Shown here one piece after another: positions 27,881 to 37,026 of a DNA stretch of 64,000 bases. Position numbers and translations under genes: made by a program. How positions within the stretch are numbered: the stretch's first letter is position 1; each line of letters opens with the position of its first letter. This DNA is from Stygiobacter sp043807765. Lineage in GTDB: Bacteria; Bacteroidota; Ignavibacteria; Ignavibacteriales; Melioribacteraceae. The stretch covers positions 124,001 to 188,000 of the forward strand of contig JAZDFQ010000066.1 in NCBI GenBank assembly GCA_043807765.1, written 5' to 3'. The notes under the pieces are model-generated. The model was not told the origin of the DNA. It made no database searches and worked only from the letters and a program-made list of their open reading frames with translations.

Positions 27881-27913
27881 AAAGCGGAAAGAGTGGGTTT
27901 CTCAATCCGCTTT
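27881..27913 (-). terminator. Terminator after the GLUG-repeat gene
   Basis: On the - strand AAAGCGGA pairs with TCCGCTTT (8 bp) with an additional GAG/CTC pair in the loop region, followed by TTAATC. It lies 18 bases downstream of the stop. Confidence 0.6.
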
Positions 27914-27931
27914 ATTAATATCTACTTAATA

Positions 27932-29506
27932 CTACTTTAAAAGAGTCATTTTCTTTGTTGATGTAAAACTTCCGGCTTGCAAGCGGTAGAAATAAACACC
28001 GGTTGGTAGTGAAGAACGAAGAGTGTAGAACGTAGAGTTGTAAACTCCGGCTTGTTTGAATTCATTAACCAGAGTTGCAACTTCATTCCCTAAAACATCA
28101 TACACTTTTAGGCTTACTTGGTTTGCAGCTTGTACCTTGTAGCTAATAGTAGTTTCTGGGTTAAATGGATTAGGATAATTCTGTTGTAAACTAAATTGTA
28201 TTGGTGCTTCTACATTTACTTCAACAACATCGCTGTATTCATATTTACCGTCAAAATCTATTTGCTTTAGTCTGTAATGCACTTTTCCACTTAGAGGGTT
28301 TGGATCTAGAAACGAATAACTCTTTGGTGAATTGGAATTGCCATGACCTTGAACAAATCCAACTTCTTTCCATGTCATGCCGAGCGGAGTCGAGGCGCGT
28401 TCAACACTAAAACCATAGTTGCTAACCTCTGTTGCTGTTTGCCAAGTTAGAACAACTTTTCCATCAATATAATTTGCTGAAAAAGTAGTTAATTCTACTG
28501 GCAAAGGTGTTCCACCCGTGTTTTGCCAATCTAAATATGGGTAGCCATCATTTATTCCATCTCCGATATTCCAAATCGCAACATCCCAACCTTCGGTAGT
28601 AAATGTTGAAGCTAGTTTCATTTCAATTGTAGTTTTACTAGTACCTACCGCACTTGAAGAAAGACCTGAAGTTTCAACATCCCAAAGACATTTTTCCACT
28701 GTGTTATAAGGCGAATAAGAGTATCCAACAAACCCACCGACAGGGTTCATTCCAGCTACACTACCAGTAGAATAGCACTGTGAGATATTCGCATTATACA
28801 TTTCCCCAGCAAAACCACCAACATAACTGCTACTAGGTGCTGATACCGTTGATCTTGTATAGCAGAACTCAATTGTACCTGAACTTGAACCAATAAAGCC
28901 GCCATAATTTCTTAATCCACCAACCGAAGCAGAAACACTTCCAGTTGAGAAACATCTTCTGATGAAACCATTTAGAAATCCCGCAAACCCACCTACAGTG
29001 TGGTACCCAATTACGTTTCCTTGTGAATACGAATTCGTGATGCTGCCTCTATTGTCACCAATTAGGCCTCCCACATAATATTGGCCTATTACAGCGCTGG
29101 TACCATCAATCTCAACACCTAGGTTATTGATTTGTCCAGCTGTCGTATAACCAAATAAACCAATATTGTTTGTGTTTGGTCTATTAATTTTTAGGTTTGA
29201 GATAACCTTATTATTGCCATCAAAATAACCAGCAAAGCCGTTTGTGGAACTTCCAATCGGTAACCAGAAAGAACCGTCATTATTACCGTCTCCAGCCAAA
29301 TATGAAGTTAAATCAATATTATTCATAAGCTTGAAATACGTGTTTGCATAAGTTGTACCAGCATAAACATTCGCAGCAAGTAAGGCCAATTGTTCTGCTG
29401 TGGTTATTTGATATGGATTACCAGAAGATCCATCGCCACCGCCAAATTGTGAATATACAATTGATAAATTTGCAATAAGCAAAATGCAGATGAGTTTCAG
29501 TTTCAT
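27932..29506 (-). CDS. Secreted GLUG-repeat surface protein with T9SS sorting domain
   Basis: 524 residues with a signal peptide (MKLKLICILLIANLSIVYSQ). Residues about 30-330 carry repeated GLUG-type motifs (YYVGGLIGDNRGSITNSYSQGNV; VGGFAGEMYNANISQCYSTGSV), a beta-helical module common in bacterial adhesins. A short beta-sandwich segment (LPVELTTFSANYIDGKVVLTW) like the one in the delta-60 protein follows, then the sorting domain. Its loop TLRSSLPT is translated from a dispersed repeat at 28008-28036. The lipoprotein gene 30 bases upstream is probably in the same transcript. Ligand unknown. Confidence 0.85.
   Translation of the reverse strand: MKLKLICILLIANLSIVYSQFGGGDGSSGNPYQITTAEQLALLAANVYAGTTYANTYFKLMNNIDLTSYLAGDGNNDGSFWLPIGSSTNGFAGYFDGNNKVISNLKINRPNTNNIGLFGYTTAGQINNLGVEIDGTSAVIGQYYVGGLIGDNRGSITNSYSQGNVIGYHTVGGFAGFLNGFIRRCFSTGSVSASVGGLRNYGGFIGSSSGTIEFCYTRSTVSAPSSSYVGGFAGEMYNANISQCYSTGSVAGMNPVGGFVGYSYSPYNTVEKCLWDVETSGLSSSAVGTSKTTIEMKLASTFTTEGWDVAIWNIGDGINDGYPYLDWQNTGGTPLPVELTTFSANYIDGKVVLTWQTATEVSNYGFSVERASTPLGMTWKEVGFVQGHGNSNSPKSYSFLDPNPLSGKVHYRLKQIDFDGKYEYSDVVEVNVEAPIQFSLQQNYPNPFNPETTISYKVQAANQVSLKVYDVLGNEVATLVNEFKQAGVYNSTFYTLRSSLPTGVYFYRLQAGSFTSTKKMTLLK
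28008..28036 (-). repeat. Dispersed repeat (CTACGTTCTACACTCTTCG family) inside a sorting domain
   Basis: Coding-strand sequence identical to 4971-4999 except for one base. It shares the 14-mer CTACGTTCTACACT with the right arm (39444-39478) of the four-helix-bundle unit. Confidence 0.78.
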
Positions 29507-29536
29507 GATCGGCTCATATTTATGTTTGAAATTTGG

Positions 29537-30325
29537 TTATTGATACTTAGGAATAAAAATCCACATCGTTTCATATGGTGGAGTTACATCACATTGGTAA
29601 TTATCCTGTCTATCAATTCCGCAATCCCAAATTCCATTATTGTTTTCATCAATCCAGTCAAAAGTACAAGCATAAGGATCAAACTCTCTTTCGTCACCCA
29701 TTTTCCAATAAAGGTTTGTAATCTTGCCCGATCTTATTTCAAACCCAGTCAATTTTTCTCCCTCGGCAACTACCTTAAACTTCCCGCTAACAAGCTGATG
29801 GTTGCCTCTGGAATTAAAATAATTGATTGGCGCGAAATCATTAAAGTCCGTACACGATCCATTCCAATCTCCATTTCTCTCTAGTATTTCAATAACTTTT
29901 GTTCTATCTGACTTGTAAGCTGCTATTCTATAGAACAGTGTTTTTAGTTTGATTTTAATACTCTTATAAACTCCAACCGGTAAGTTTTCTGCGGTAAAAG
30001 AATAGTCTCCAAAGAATTTCATTTGATTGTTCTCACCAATTTTGTACCACTTTAGATTATCCTCACCGCCAACATTAAACTCATCTTGAGAAACCCATAT
30101 TTCTGCAATGTTAAATTTAAAATCTAGAGTATGCATTTGGTAAACATTTGCATTTTGATTAGTTACAGTTGCTCTTGCTGAACTACGAATTGATTTTACT
30201 GCGGATAAAGTTTTTACTGCTTTAAATACTAAAGTTCCGGATTGGTTTTCTGTAACACTTTCTTCTTTACTACATGAAAAAAATACAAGGCTGGCTGTAA
30301 AAATAAGAATGTAAAACAATTTCAT
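29537..30325 (-). CDS. Predicted lipoprotein (DUF4382-like), unknown function
   Basis: 262 residues from the ATG at 30325, preceded by GAAGGAGGAG; the longer start at 30355 is rejected. The lipobox is SLVFFSC with cysteine about residue 18. The segment HTLDFKFNIAEIWVSQDE ... WYKIGENNQMKF ... LPVGVYKSIKIKL resembles DUF4382-type domains of envelope lipoproteins, a weak match from memory. It precedes the GLUG-repeat gene by 30 bases, suggesting a shared envelope function. Confidence 0.65.
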   Translation of the reverse strand: MKLFYILIFTASLVFFSCSKEESVTENQSGTLVFKAVKTLSAVKSIRSSARATVTNQNANVYQMHTLDFKFNIAEIWVSQDEFNVGGEDNLKWYKIGENNQMKFFGDYSFTAENLPVGVYKSIKIKLKTLFYRIAAYKSDRTKVIEILERNGDWNGSCTDFNDFAPINYFNSRGNHQLVSGKFKVVAEGEKLTGFEIRSGKITNLYWKMGDEREFDPYACTFDWIDENNNGIWDCGIDRQDNYQCDVTPPYETMWIFIPKYQ

Positions 30326-30613
30326 TGTCTCCTCCTTCTTAAAATATTCTTGCATTGAAAACAGTTAGAATATTTGCACCCTATTGTGTTAATAAATCAT
30401 CTATATAGTTGAACATTAACAACACGTGGAGCAGAAAAGGAGCTCTAAATCCTTTTAAATTATACAAAATCAATTTTTCGATAGCAATCGAAATCGGTAA
30501 TTCGATTAACTTTGAACACAGAATCCAATTCTCAAATTTCTTTTCTAATTTTGCGCTTAGTGATACTGAACTAAGTTACAGAACAAAAACATTAGTAATA
30601 AATAGAGCTTTAA

Positions 30614-32134
30614 ATGAATAAACCAGCAGACCACATATTTGTAATCTTTGGCGCTTCCGGCGATTTAACCAAGCGTAAGCTAATTCCGGCAATCTATTCT
30701 TTGTTTGTTCAAAATCTGCTGCCGGATAGTTTCGCCCTACTTGGCGTTTCCAGAACTCATTTAGATGATGAAGCCTTCCGCCATAACATGAAAGCCGCAC
30801 TGAGCGAATTCCGCGAGATTGAAGATCATTCCAAAGAAGATGAATTTCTCAACAAAGTTTACTATCAATCTGTTAATACAGAAGATGTAAACGATTATAG
30901 AACTTTGAAGAAACGGCTTCAAGAGTTGCGCGTTAAACATCAAATTTCCGGTAACGCGATTTACTACTTATCCACTCCACCGAATCTTTATGGTATAATT
31001 CCAAAAAATCTTGCGGCGCACAAACTAAACGATGAAAGCGGTGGCTGGAAAAGGTTAATAATAGAAAAACCATTTGGCTACGATCTTGCTTCTGCTGAAA
31101 AACTCAAACAAGAAATTTTGGATTCATGGAATGAAAACCAGATTTACAGAATTGATCATTACCTCGGCAAAGAAACAGTTCAAAATCTTTTGGTAACAAG
31201 ATTTTCAAACGGAATTTTTGAACCTCTCTGGAATAGGAATTTTATAGATCACGTTGAAGTTACATCTGCGGAAAGCATTGGTGTAGAAGGACGCGGCGGC
31301 TATTACGAATCTTCCGGCGCACTGCGCGATATGGTTCAAAACCATTTACTGCAAATTGTAGCGCTGGTTGCAATGGAGCCGCCGACATCGCTTGAAGCAG
31401 ATTCTATTCGTAACGAAATTTTAAAAGTGATACAATCATTCCGTCCAATTAAACCGGATGATGTTAAATCAGTTGCAATACGCGGACAGTATATAGCCAG
31501 CAAAGTTAAAGGTGAGCTACTGCCCGGCTACCGTGTAGAAAAAGGTGTAGCGCAGAATTCAACTACAGAAACATTTGCGGCGTTAAAATTTTACATTGAT
31601 AACTGGCGCTGGGGCGGAATTCCGTTTTACATCCGAACCGGAAAGCGTTTGCCAACACGCGTTAACGAAGTTGTTATTCACTTTAAGCAAACTCCACATT
31701 TCTTGTTCAAGAAAAAAGAGAGTGTTAATTCACATAACCAACTGGTAATCCGTATTCAACCGGATGAAGGAATTTTGCTGAAGTTTGGAATGAAAATTCC
31801 GGGACAAGGTTTTGATGTTCAAACCGTTAACATGGATTTTCATTATTCCGATTTATCCGTTGAAAGAATCCCTTCGGCTTACGAGCGATTGATTTACGAT
31901 TCGATGAAAGGTGACTCAACTTTGTTTGCGCGAACCGAAGAAGTAATGGCTCTGTGGAAATTCCTAACTCCAATTTTGGATGCTTGGAAAAGCGAAAAAG
32001 ATATTCCTCTGTTTGGTTACCCTTCCGGTTCTTGGGGACCGGAAAAAGCCGATGATCTTATTGAAGGAACGATGATGACCTGGCGTTATCCTTGCAAAAA
32101 TTTGTCTGATGATGGAGTTTACTGTGAGCTATAA
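30614..32134 (+). CDS. zwf: Glucose-6-phosphate 1-dehydrogenase
   Basis: 506 residues, normal size. It oxidises glucose-6-phosphate to 6-phosphogluconolactone with NADP+ or NAD+. The nucleotide-binding motif IFGASGDLTKRKL is at the N-terminus, the substrate and catalytic motif RIDHYLGKE is near residue 180, and RTGKRLP lies further on. The frame overlaps the start of pgl by about 20 bases, implying translational coupling. Confidence 0.96.
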   Translation: MNKPADHIFVIFGASGDLTKRKLIPAIYSLFVQNLLPDSFALLGVSRTHLDDEAFRHNMKAALSEFREIEDHSKEDEFLNKVYYQSVNTEDVNDYRTLKKRLQELRVKHQISGNAIYYLSTPPNLYGIIPKNLAAHKLNDESGGWKRLIIEKPFGYDLASAEKLKQEILDSWNENQIYRIDHYLGKETVQNLLVTRFSNGIFEPLWNRNFIDHVEVTSAESIGVEGRGGYYESSGALRDMVQNHLLQIVALVAMEPPTSLEADSIRNEILKVIQSFRPIKPDDVKSVAIRGQYIASKVKGELLPGYRVEKGVAQNSTTETFAALKFYIDNWRWGGIPFYIRTGKRLPTRVNEVVIHFKQTPHFLFKKKESVNSHNQLVIRIQPDEGILLKFGMKIPGQGFDVQTVNMDFHYSDLSVERIPSAYERLIYDSMKGDSTLFARTEEVMALWKFLTPILDAWKSEKDIPLFGYPSGSWGPEKADDLIEGTMMTWRYPCKNLSDDGVYCEL

Positions 32135-32846
32135 AATTGACGTGTCTAAAAATATAGATGAGCTTTCCGAAAAAGTTGCTAAGCTTTTTCAAAGCGGAGC
32201 TAACGAGGCAGAAAATTATTTTACTGTTGCTCTTTCCGGCGGTTCAACACCAAAAGCAATCTTTAAATACCTAGCTCAGAATTACAATGACAAAATTCTT
32301 TGGAATAAGATTAAATTCTTCTGGGGTGATGAGCGATGCGTTCCGGCTGATCATCTCGATAGCAATTACTTGATGACAAAAGAAAATCTCTTTGATAAAG
32401 TTGAAATACCGGCAGAAAATATTTTTGCGATTGATGGCGACAACATTCCGGCAGATGAAGCAATCCGCTATTCAAACATCATTAGAGAAAATGTTACAAT
32501 AAAAGATGGCTTTCCATCGTTCGATTTAATTCTACTCGGCTTAGGAGAAGACGGCCACACTGCTTCAATTTTTCCAAATCAAATGAATTTGCTGAACTCT
32601 GAAAACATTTGTGAAGTAGCAACTCATCCCGCTACTGGACAGAAACGAATTACTTTGACCGGCGAAGTAATTAACAATGCCAAACAAATAATTTTTCTTG
32701 TAACCGGAGCCAACAAAGCAAAAATGATTGATACAATCATCAACAAGAAAAATGATTATGGAAAACTGCCAGCCTCTTTCGTTAAACCAAAACATGGAAA
32801 GCTAACTTGGATGCTGGATGAAACTGCCGGTAGTTTAATGGTATAA
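32112..32846 (+). CDS. pgl: 6-phosphogluconolactonase
   Basis: About 244 residues. It hydrolyses the lactone made by Zwf. Family marks: ALSGGSTPKAIFKYL, FWGDERCVPADHLDSNY and LLGLGEDGHTASIFP. The start may be the ATG at 32109, the ATG at 32112 or the GTG at 32124, all inside the end of zwf. No 6-phosphogluconate dehydrogenase is in the window. Confidence 0.95.
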   Translation: MEFTVSYKIDVSKNIDELSEKVAKLFQSGANEAENYFTVALSGGSTPKAIFKYLAQNYNDKILWNKIKFFWGDERCVPADHLDSNYLMTKENLFDKVEIPAENIFAIDGDNIPADEAIRYSNIIRENVTIKDGFPSFDLILLGLGEDGHTASIFPNQMNLLNSENICEVATHPATGQKRITLTGEVINNAKQIIFLVTGANKAKMIDTIINKKNDYGKLPASFVKPKHGKLTWMLDETAGSLMV

Positions 32847-32938
32847 ATCTTTGTGTTCTTTGCGAAACCTTTGCGTTTTTTTACTACAAGGCGTAAAGAC
32901 ACTAATTTTTACTAAGGACCATTCATCAAATTCAACCT

Positions 32939-32962
32939 TGCGTAACTTCAGTTACTAATTGT
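32939..32962 (+). repeat. 24-bp motif shared with 45982-46005
   Basis: TGCGTAAC..AGTTACTAAT plus TGT, matching the other site in 22 of 24 positions. It contains a GTAAC/GTTAC hairpin. Confidence 0.5.
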
Positions 32963-33094
32963 GAAAAAACATTCTCATTAATGAAATGAGAAGCTTACTC
33001 TTCTCAATAAAAAATTAGAATATACCCACTAAAACAGCGAAAGTGTGCTGCATTATACTTGCTTCCTCCAAAGGTTAAAAATTTTGGAGATGAA

Positions 33095-34112
33095 ATGGAC
33101 GGTTTGTTTGTAGGTTTATTTTCTATTACATGGCAGCAGATGGTTATGATTGCGATAGGCGGAACGCTGATCTATTTGGCGATTGCTAAAGAGTACGAGC
33201 CAACACTATTGCTTCCCATCGGTTTTGGAGCAATTTTAGCTAACATTCCTTTATCGGCGGCAAATAATCAAATGAGCGGTGGTCAAGAAGTTGAAGGCGC
33301 GTTAACTACATTTTTTAAGTTTGGAATTATGACCGAGGTGTTTCCACTTTTAATTTTTGTTGGAATTGGAGCGATGATCGATTTTTCCCCGTTGTTCAAA
33401 AATCCACGTTTGCTTCTCTTTGGCGCGGCTGATGGTCCAACTTCTATTTATGTTGCTACTAGATTTGCTCGGACCAATTTCAGTTGCGGCTTATTCTTAC
33501 ATGGCGCTTGTGCCGATTATCCAGCCGCCGGTTATTAGAGCTCTAACAACCAAGAAGGAAAGATTAATAAGAATGGACGCTCATGCAAAAAGCATTTCTA
33601 AGACAACTCTAATATTATTCCCAATTTTAGTTACTGTAGTTGCGGGATTGTTTGCACCTTCAAGTGCGGCATTAATTGGTTTTTTAATGTTCGGCAACTT
33701 GATTAGAGAATGCGGTGTGTTAAACAAGTTATCGCTCGCGGCGCAAAACGAATTAGCTTCAATTGTTACTTTGCTGTTGGGAATTTCGATTGCGGCTACA
33801 ATGACTGCCGATAAGTTCTTACAGCCACCAACACTAATTATCATTGCACTCGGTTTGGTTGCTTTCATTTTTGATACGGCAGGCGGAGTTTTGTTCGCAA
33901 AATTTTTGAACCTCTTCTTGAAAAACAAAATCAATCCAATGATTGGCGCTGCGGGCATCTCGGCATTCCCAATGTCTGCGCGTGTAATTCATAACATGGG
34001 GCAGAAAGAAGATCAGTTTAATTTCTTACTTATGCACGCGGTAAGCGCAAATGTTAGCGGGCAAATCGGTTCTGTTATTGCCGGCGGCTTAATTTTAGCT
34101 TTAGTTTCTTAA
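33095..34112 (+). pseudogene. Broken Na+-translocating decarboxylase beta subunit (OadB/MmdB family)
   Basis: A start at 33095 after GGAGA begins a clear OadB homologue (MDGLFVGLFSITWQQM ... YLAIAKEYEPTLLLPIGFG). Compared with the intact paralogue at 35404-36567 it lacks about 31 residues between FGA and ADGPTSI (near 33425), and then loses frame near 33460. The sequence resumes in another frame as LLGPISVAAYSYMALVPIIQPP and runs to 34112. The frame loss fits an 11-base deletion. GGCGCGGCT-like and GATTTG-like repeats at the two points could explain slippage. The missing part includes membrane and Na+-site segments, so a functional pump is unlikely unless these are assembly errors. Confidence 0.8.
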
Positions 34113-34124
34113 GAGGAGAATAAA

Positions 34125-34280
34125 ATGTTTAGTCAAGAAGTTATGAATGTGTTTTGGCAAACCATTTCTGTTACAGTAAAAGGAATGAGCGGAATATTCT
34201 TATTTATGTTTCTATTCTTTTTGATTGTAAAAGGATTGGATAAGTTGTTTCCGAAAGAGTTAGAGCGGGATAACGATTAG
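34125..34280 (+). CDS. Small OadG-like gamma subunit
   Basis: 51 residues (MFSQEVMNVFWQTISVTVKG ... KELERDND). The start is preceded by AAGAGGAGAA. A single membrane helix (about 23-38) is followed by a short charged tail, the build of the gamma subunit of Na+-pumping decarboxylases. It lies 12 bases after the broken beta subunit, in the beta-gamma association expected of the family. No carboxyltransferase or biotin subunit accompanies it here. Confidence 0.6.
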   Translation: MFSQEVMNVFWQTISVTVKGMSGIFLFMFLFFLIVKGLDKLFPKELERDND

Positions 34281-34290
34281 AGTGTAAAAA

Positions 34291-34322
34291 AAAGCGGTAA
34301 ACCAAGTCGAGTTTACCGCTTT
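34291..34322 (-). terminator. Strong terminator between convergent genes
   Basis: AAAGCGGTAAAC and GTTTACCGCTTT form a 12-bp perfect stem with an 8-base loop. The A-run on the left (34286-34293) gives a T-run on the - strand, so it best terminates TerC; it can also stop transcripts from the gamma subunit gene. Confidence 0.85.
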
Positions 34323-34334
34323 GACAAAACCTAG

Positions 34335-35297
34335 TTAATGTTTCTTCTTTTTATGTGCTTTCTCTTTCTTTTCTACATCATCAATTTCTTTAATAACTAC
34401 CGAAGCTAAAATCGAAATTGCCAATGTTGCAATAATAACTAATAATGAAATCTGAACCGGAATATGAACAAATCCGGAAATAAGCATCTTAACGCCAACG
34501 AATAGTAGAATAAACGAAATTCCATATTTCAAATAACGGAATAAGTTTAAGATTCCGGCTAAAGCAAAGAAAAGCGAACGGAGACCAAGTATCGCAAACA
34601 AGTTGGATGTGATTGCAATGAAGGGATCATGAGTAATAGCAAGAACTGCCGGTATAGAATCAATTGCAAAGATTACGTCAGTCGATTCAACTAAGACTAA
34701 AGTAATGAATGCTACGGTAGCGTACACTTTATGATTTTTCTTAACAAAGAAATGATCGGTTCCGGTTTCCGTATCTATCGGAAACGCTTTTCTTGCGGCA
34801 CGAACAAAAAGGTTTTTTTCCGGTTCAATTTTCCCTTCGCCGCTTGTCATCATTTTATAAGCAGTAAATACCAGAATAGCACCAAATACGTATATCATAA
34901 AACTGAAAGATTTAATAAGTTCTACGCCCGCAACTATGAAGAGAATTCTTAAAACAACCGCGCCGATGATTCCCCATTTCAAGATTCGTGGTTGGTATCT
35001 GTCCGGAATTCCCATTGTGGAGAAGATCATTATAAACACAAATAGGTTATCTACCGAAAGAGAATACTCGATTATATAACCGGTAATAAACTCGAAAGAT
35101 TTTGTTCCACCTTCTGGAAAGAAGAAATAAATAAAGATTGAAAATAGAATTGCAGTGGAAATCCAAACTGAAGTCCAAATTAATGCTGTTTTAACCCCAA
35201 CCGCGCCTTTCCGGTGATCTGTGATGAACATATCAACAACAAAAACCGTTAGAAAAAGTGCCGCAAATATTATCCAGAATAGAAAATGTATTTCCAT
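34335..35297 (-). CDS. TerC/Alx-family integral membrane protein
   Basis: 320 residues with about 7-9 membrane helices. The TerC hallmarks are ITGYIIEYSLSVDNLFVF and ESTDVIFAIDSIPAVLAITHD, whose acidic residues sit in the membrane. Family members take part in metal (notably Mn2+) export or tolerance. The C-terminus is very basic (KKEKAHKKKKH). I looked for a yybP-ykoY riboswitch upstream and saw none. No ter operon neighbours. Confidence 0.9.
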   Translation of the reverse strand: MEIHFLFWIIFAALFLTVFVVDMFITDHRKGAVGVKTALIWTSVWISTAILFSIFIYFFFPEGGTKSFEFITGYIIEYSLSVDNLFVFIMIFSTMGIPDRYQPRILKWGIIGAVVLRILFIVAGVELIKSFSFMIYVFGAILVFTAYKMMTSGEGKIEPEKNLFVRAARKAFPIDTETGTDHFFVKKNHKVYATVAFITLVLVESTDVIFAIDSIPAVLAITHDPFIAITSNLFAILGLRSLFFALAGILNLFRYLKYGISFILLFVGVKMLISGFVHIPVQISLLVIIATLAISILASVVIKEIDDVEKKEKAHKKKKH

Positions 35298-35367
35298 TAT
35301 TTGCCTGATTGTTAATAACTGTGGTGTAAAGATAGAAAGTTGAGAGGTGGGATGAAAACGTAAACGA

Positions 35368-35394
35368 ACAGAGACTTAACGAGTAAGTCTCTGT
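35368..35394 (-). terminator. Hairpin downstream of the methylmalonyl-CoA decarboxylase operon
   Basis: ACAGAGACTTA and TAAGTCTCTGT form an 11-bp perfect stem with a 5-base loop. It sits 10 bases after the last stop of the operon and is followed on the - strand by a T-rich but interrupted tract. Confidence 0.65.
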
Positions 35395-35403
35395 CTAAAA
35401 ACA

Positions 35404-36567
35404 TTATCCCATAAAGAAGGAGAGAAGAATACCGGCGGCTACGGCTGACCCAATAACACCAGCAACGTTTGGCGCCATTGCGTGCATTAAAAGATGATTC
35501 TTTGAATCATATTCTAAGCCTACCATTTGAGAAACGCGCGCACTATCCGGCACAGCCGAAACACCCGCATTGCCAATAAGCGGATTTATCTTATTCTCTT
35601 GGCTGAGAAATAAATTCATAATCTTAACAAACATAACGCCGCCAAAAGTTGCAATCATAAAAGAAAATGCGCCAAGAGCAAAAATTCCAACCGATTTTGC
35701 AGTTAAAAATGTTGTGGCTTGAGTAGAGGCTCCAACAGTTAATCCAATTAGAATTGTTACTATATCAATAAGAGAGCCTTTTGCCGTATCTGCTAATCTT
35801 TTTGTTACACCACTTTCTTTAAGAATATTGCCAAAGAAGAGCATTCCTAAAAGTGGCAGAGCAGATGGTGTAATAAAGCAAGTTAACAGTAAACCAACTA
35901 TTGGAAAGAGAATCTTTTCCAATTTTGAAACTTGGCGTGGGGGTTTCATCTTTATTCTGCGTTCTTTATCTGTTGTCAGTAGTTTCATAATCGGAGGCTG
36001 GATAACCGGAACGAGTGCCATATATGAATAAGCAGAGACAGCAATGGCTCCGACTAATTCCGGGGCTAACTTAGATGAAAGGAAAATAGCCGTTGGTCCA
36101 TCAGCGCCGCCGATAATTCCAATTGCCGCGGCTTGTTCCGGATGGAATCCTAAGAAGAGCGCAATTGTGTAAGCTCCAAAAATTCCAAGCTGAGCAGAAG
36201 CGCCAATCAATATCAATTTGGGATTTGATAGCAAGTAAGAAAAATCCGTCATCGCACCAATTCCCAGAAAGATAAGTGGCGGATAAATTCCGTTTGAAAC
36301 TCCAAAATATAAATAGTTTAGCACGCTTCCTTTTTCGTAAATGCCAACTTGTAAACCGGCACCTTCTAAAAACGGAATGTTGCCTATTAAAATTCCAAAA
36401 CCTATCGGAACAAGAAGCAAGGGTTCGTAGTCTTTTGCGATTGCCAAGTAGAGAAATATTAATGCAATCGTAATCATAATTAAATGACCAAAAGTAAAGT
36501 TGGCAAATGCAGTATAACGCATGAACTGATCAAATCCATGCCCGGTGAATTCAAGAAATTGTCCCAT
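35404..36567 (-). CDS. Na+-translocating methylmalonyl-CoA decarboxylase beta subunit
   Basis: 387 residues, polytopic. OadB/MmdB/GcdB family marks are intact: YLAIAKDYEPLLLVPIGFG, IGIIGGADGPTAIFLSSKLAPELVG (the Na+ and proton-coupling region) and GNAGVSAVPDSARVSQ. It couples decarboxylation of carboxybiotin to Na+ export across the inner membrane. Last gene of the operon, starting 2 bases after the biotin carrier gene. Confidence 0.92.
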   Translation of the reverse strand: MGQFLEFTGHGFDQFMRYTAFANFTFGHLIMITIALIFLYLAIAKDYEPLLLVPIGFGILIGNIPFLEGAGLQVGIYEKGSVLNYLYFGVSNGIYPPLIFLGIGAMTDFSYLLSNPKLILIGASAQLGIFGAYTIALFLGFHPEQAAAIGIIGGADGPTAIFLSSKLAPELVGAIAVSAYSYMALVPVIQPPIMKLLTTDKERRIKMKPPRQVSKLEKILFPIVGLLLTCFITPSALPLLGMLFFGNILKESGVTKRLADTAKGSLIDIVTILIGLTVGASTQATTFLTAKSVGIFALGAFSFMIATFGGVMFVKIMNLFLSQENKINPLIGNAGVSAVPDSARVSQMVGLEYDSKNHLLMHAMAPNVAGVIGSAVAAGILLSFFMG

Positions 36568-36569
36568 TA

Positions 36570-37013
36570 TTAGCTCCCGATTTCCACTAGCAGATCACCT
36601 TCTAGAACAGAATCACCCTGTCTAACTTTTATAGAAACAACTTTCCCTTCTTTGTCGGTATTTACATTGTTTTCCATTTTCATAGCTTCAAGTGTAATTA
36701 GTTTATCTCCAATCTTAACCACATCGCCTTCTTTAACGTGTACGTTAAGAATAACTCCAGGTAAAGGCGATTTGATAAACCCAACACCTTTAGGAGCGGT
36801 AGGCTTGCTTGTTATAGCAACTGAAGGAACAACATCCGTTGATGGTGAAACTACCGAGCGCACAAGTTTTGGTGTCTTAGTTGTTTGTATTTGTCTATCA
36901 ACTTCAACTTGATATCTTGTTCCGTTCACATCAACTTCGGCTAAATTATCCTCAACGCTTACTATATCTACTTCGTATGGATTACCGTTAATTGTTAATT
37001 TAAATTTTTTCAT
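36570..37013 (-). CDS. Biotin carboxyl carrier subunit of the decarboxylase
   Basis: 147 residues. A small N-terminal domain and a Pro/Thr/Ser-rich linker (about 50-75) lead to a biotinyl domain whose lysine is in EAMKMEN. It carries CO2 from the carboxyltransferase to the membrane beta subunit. Size and position match MmdC/GcdC-type carriers. Confidence 0.92.
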   Translation of the reverse strand: MKKFKLTINGNPYEVDIVSVEDNLAEVDVNGTRYQVEVDRQIQTTKTPKLVRSVVSPSTDVVPSVAITSKPTAPKGVGFIKSPLPGVILNVHVKEGDVVKIGDKLITLEAMKMENNVNTDKEGKVVSIKVRQGDSVLEGDLLVEIGS

Positions 37014-37026
37014 TTACCCATGTCCT

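Noticed and set aside
32847..32905. CTTTGCG repeats after pgl as a terminator
   Set aside because: The two CTTTGCG copies are direct, not inverted, and form no convincing hairpin, although a T-run follows.
35298..35367. Possible yybP-ykoY manganese riboswitch upstream of the TerC gene
   Set aside because: The region is short and I could not find the conserved paired loops; the only strong hairpin belongs to the neighbouring operon's end.
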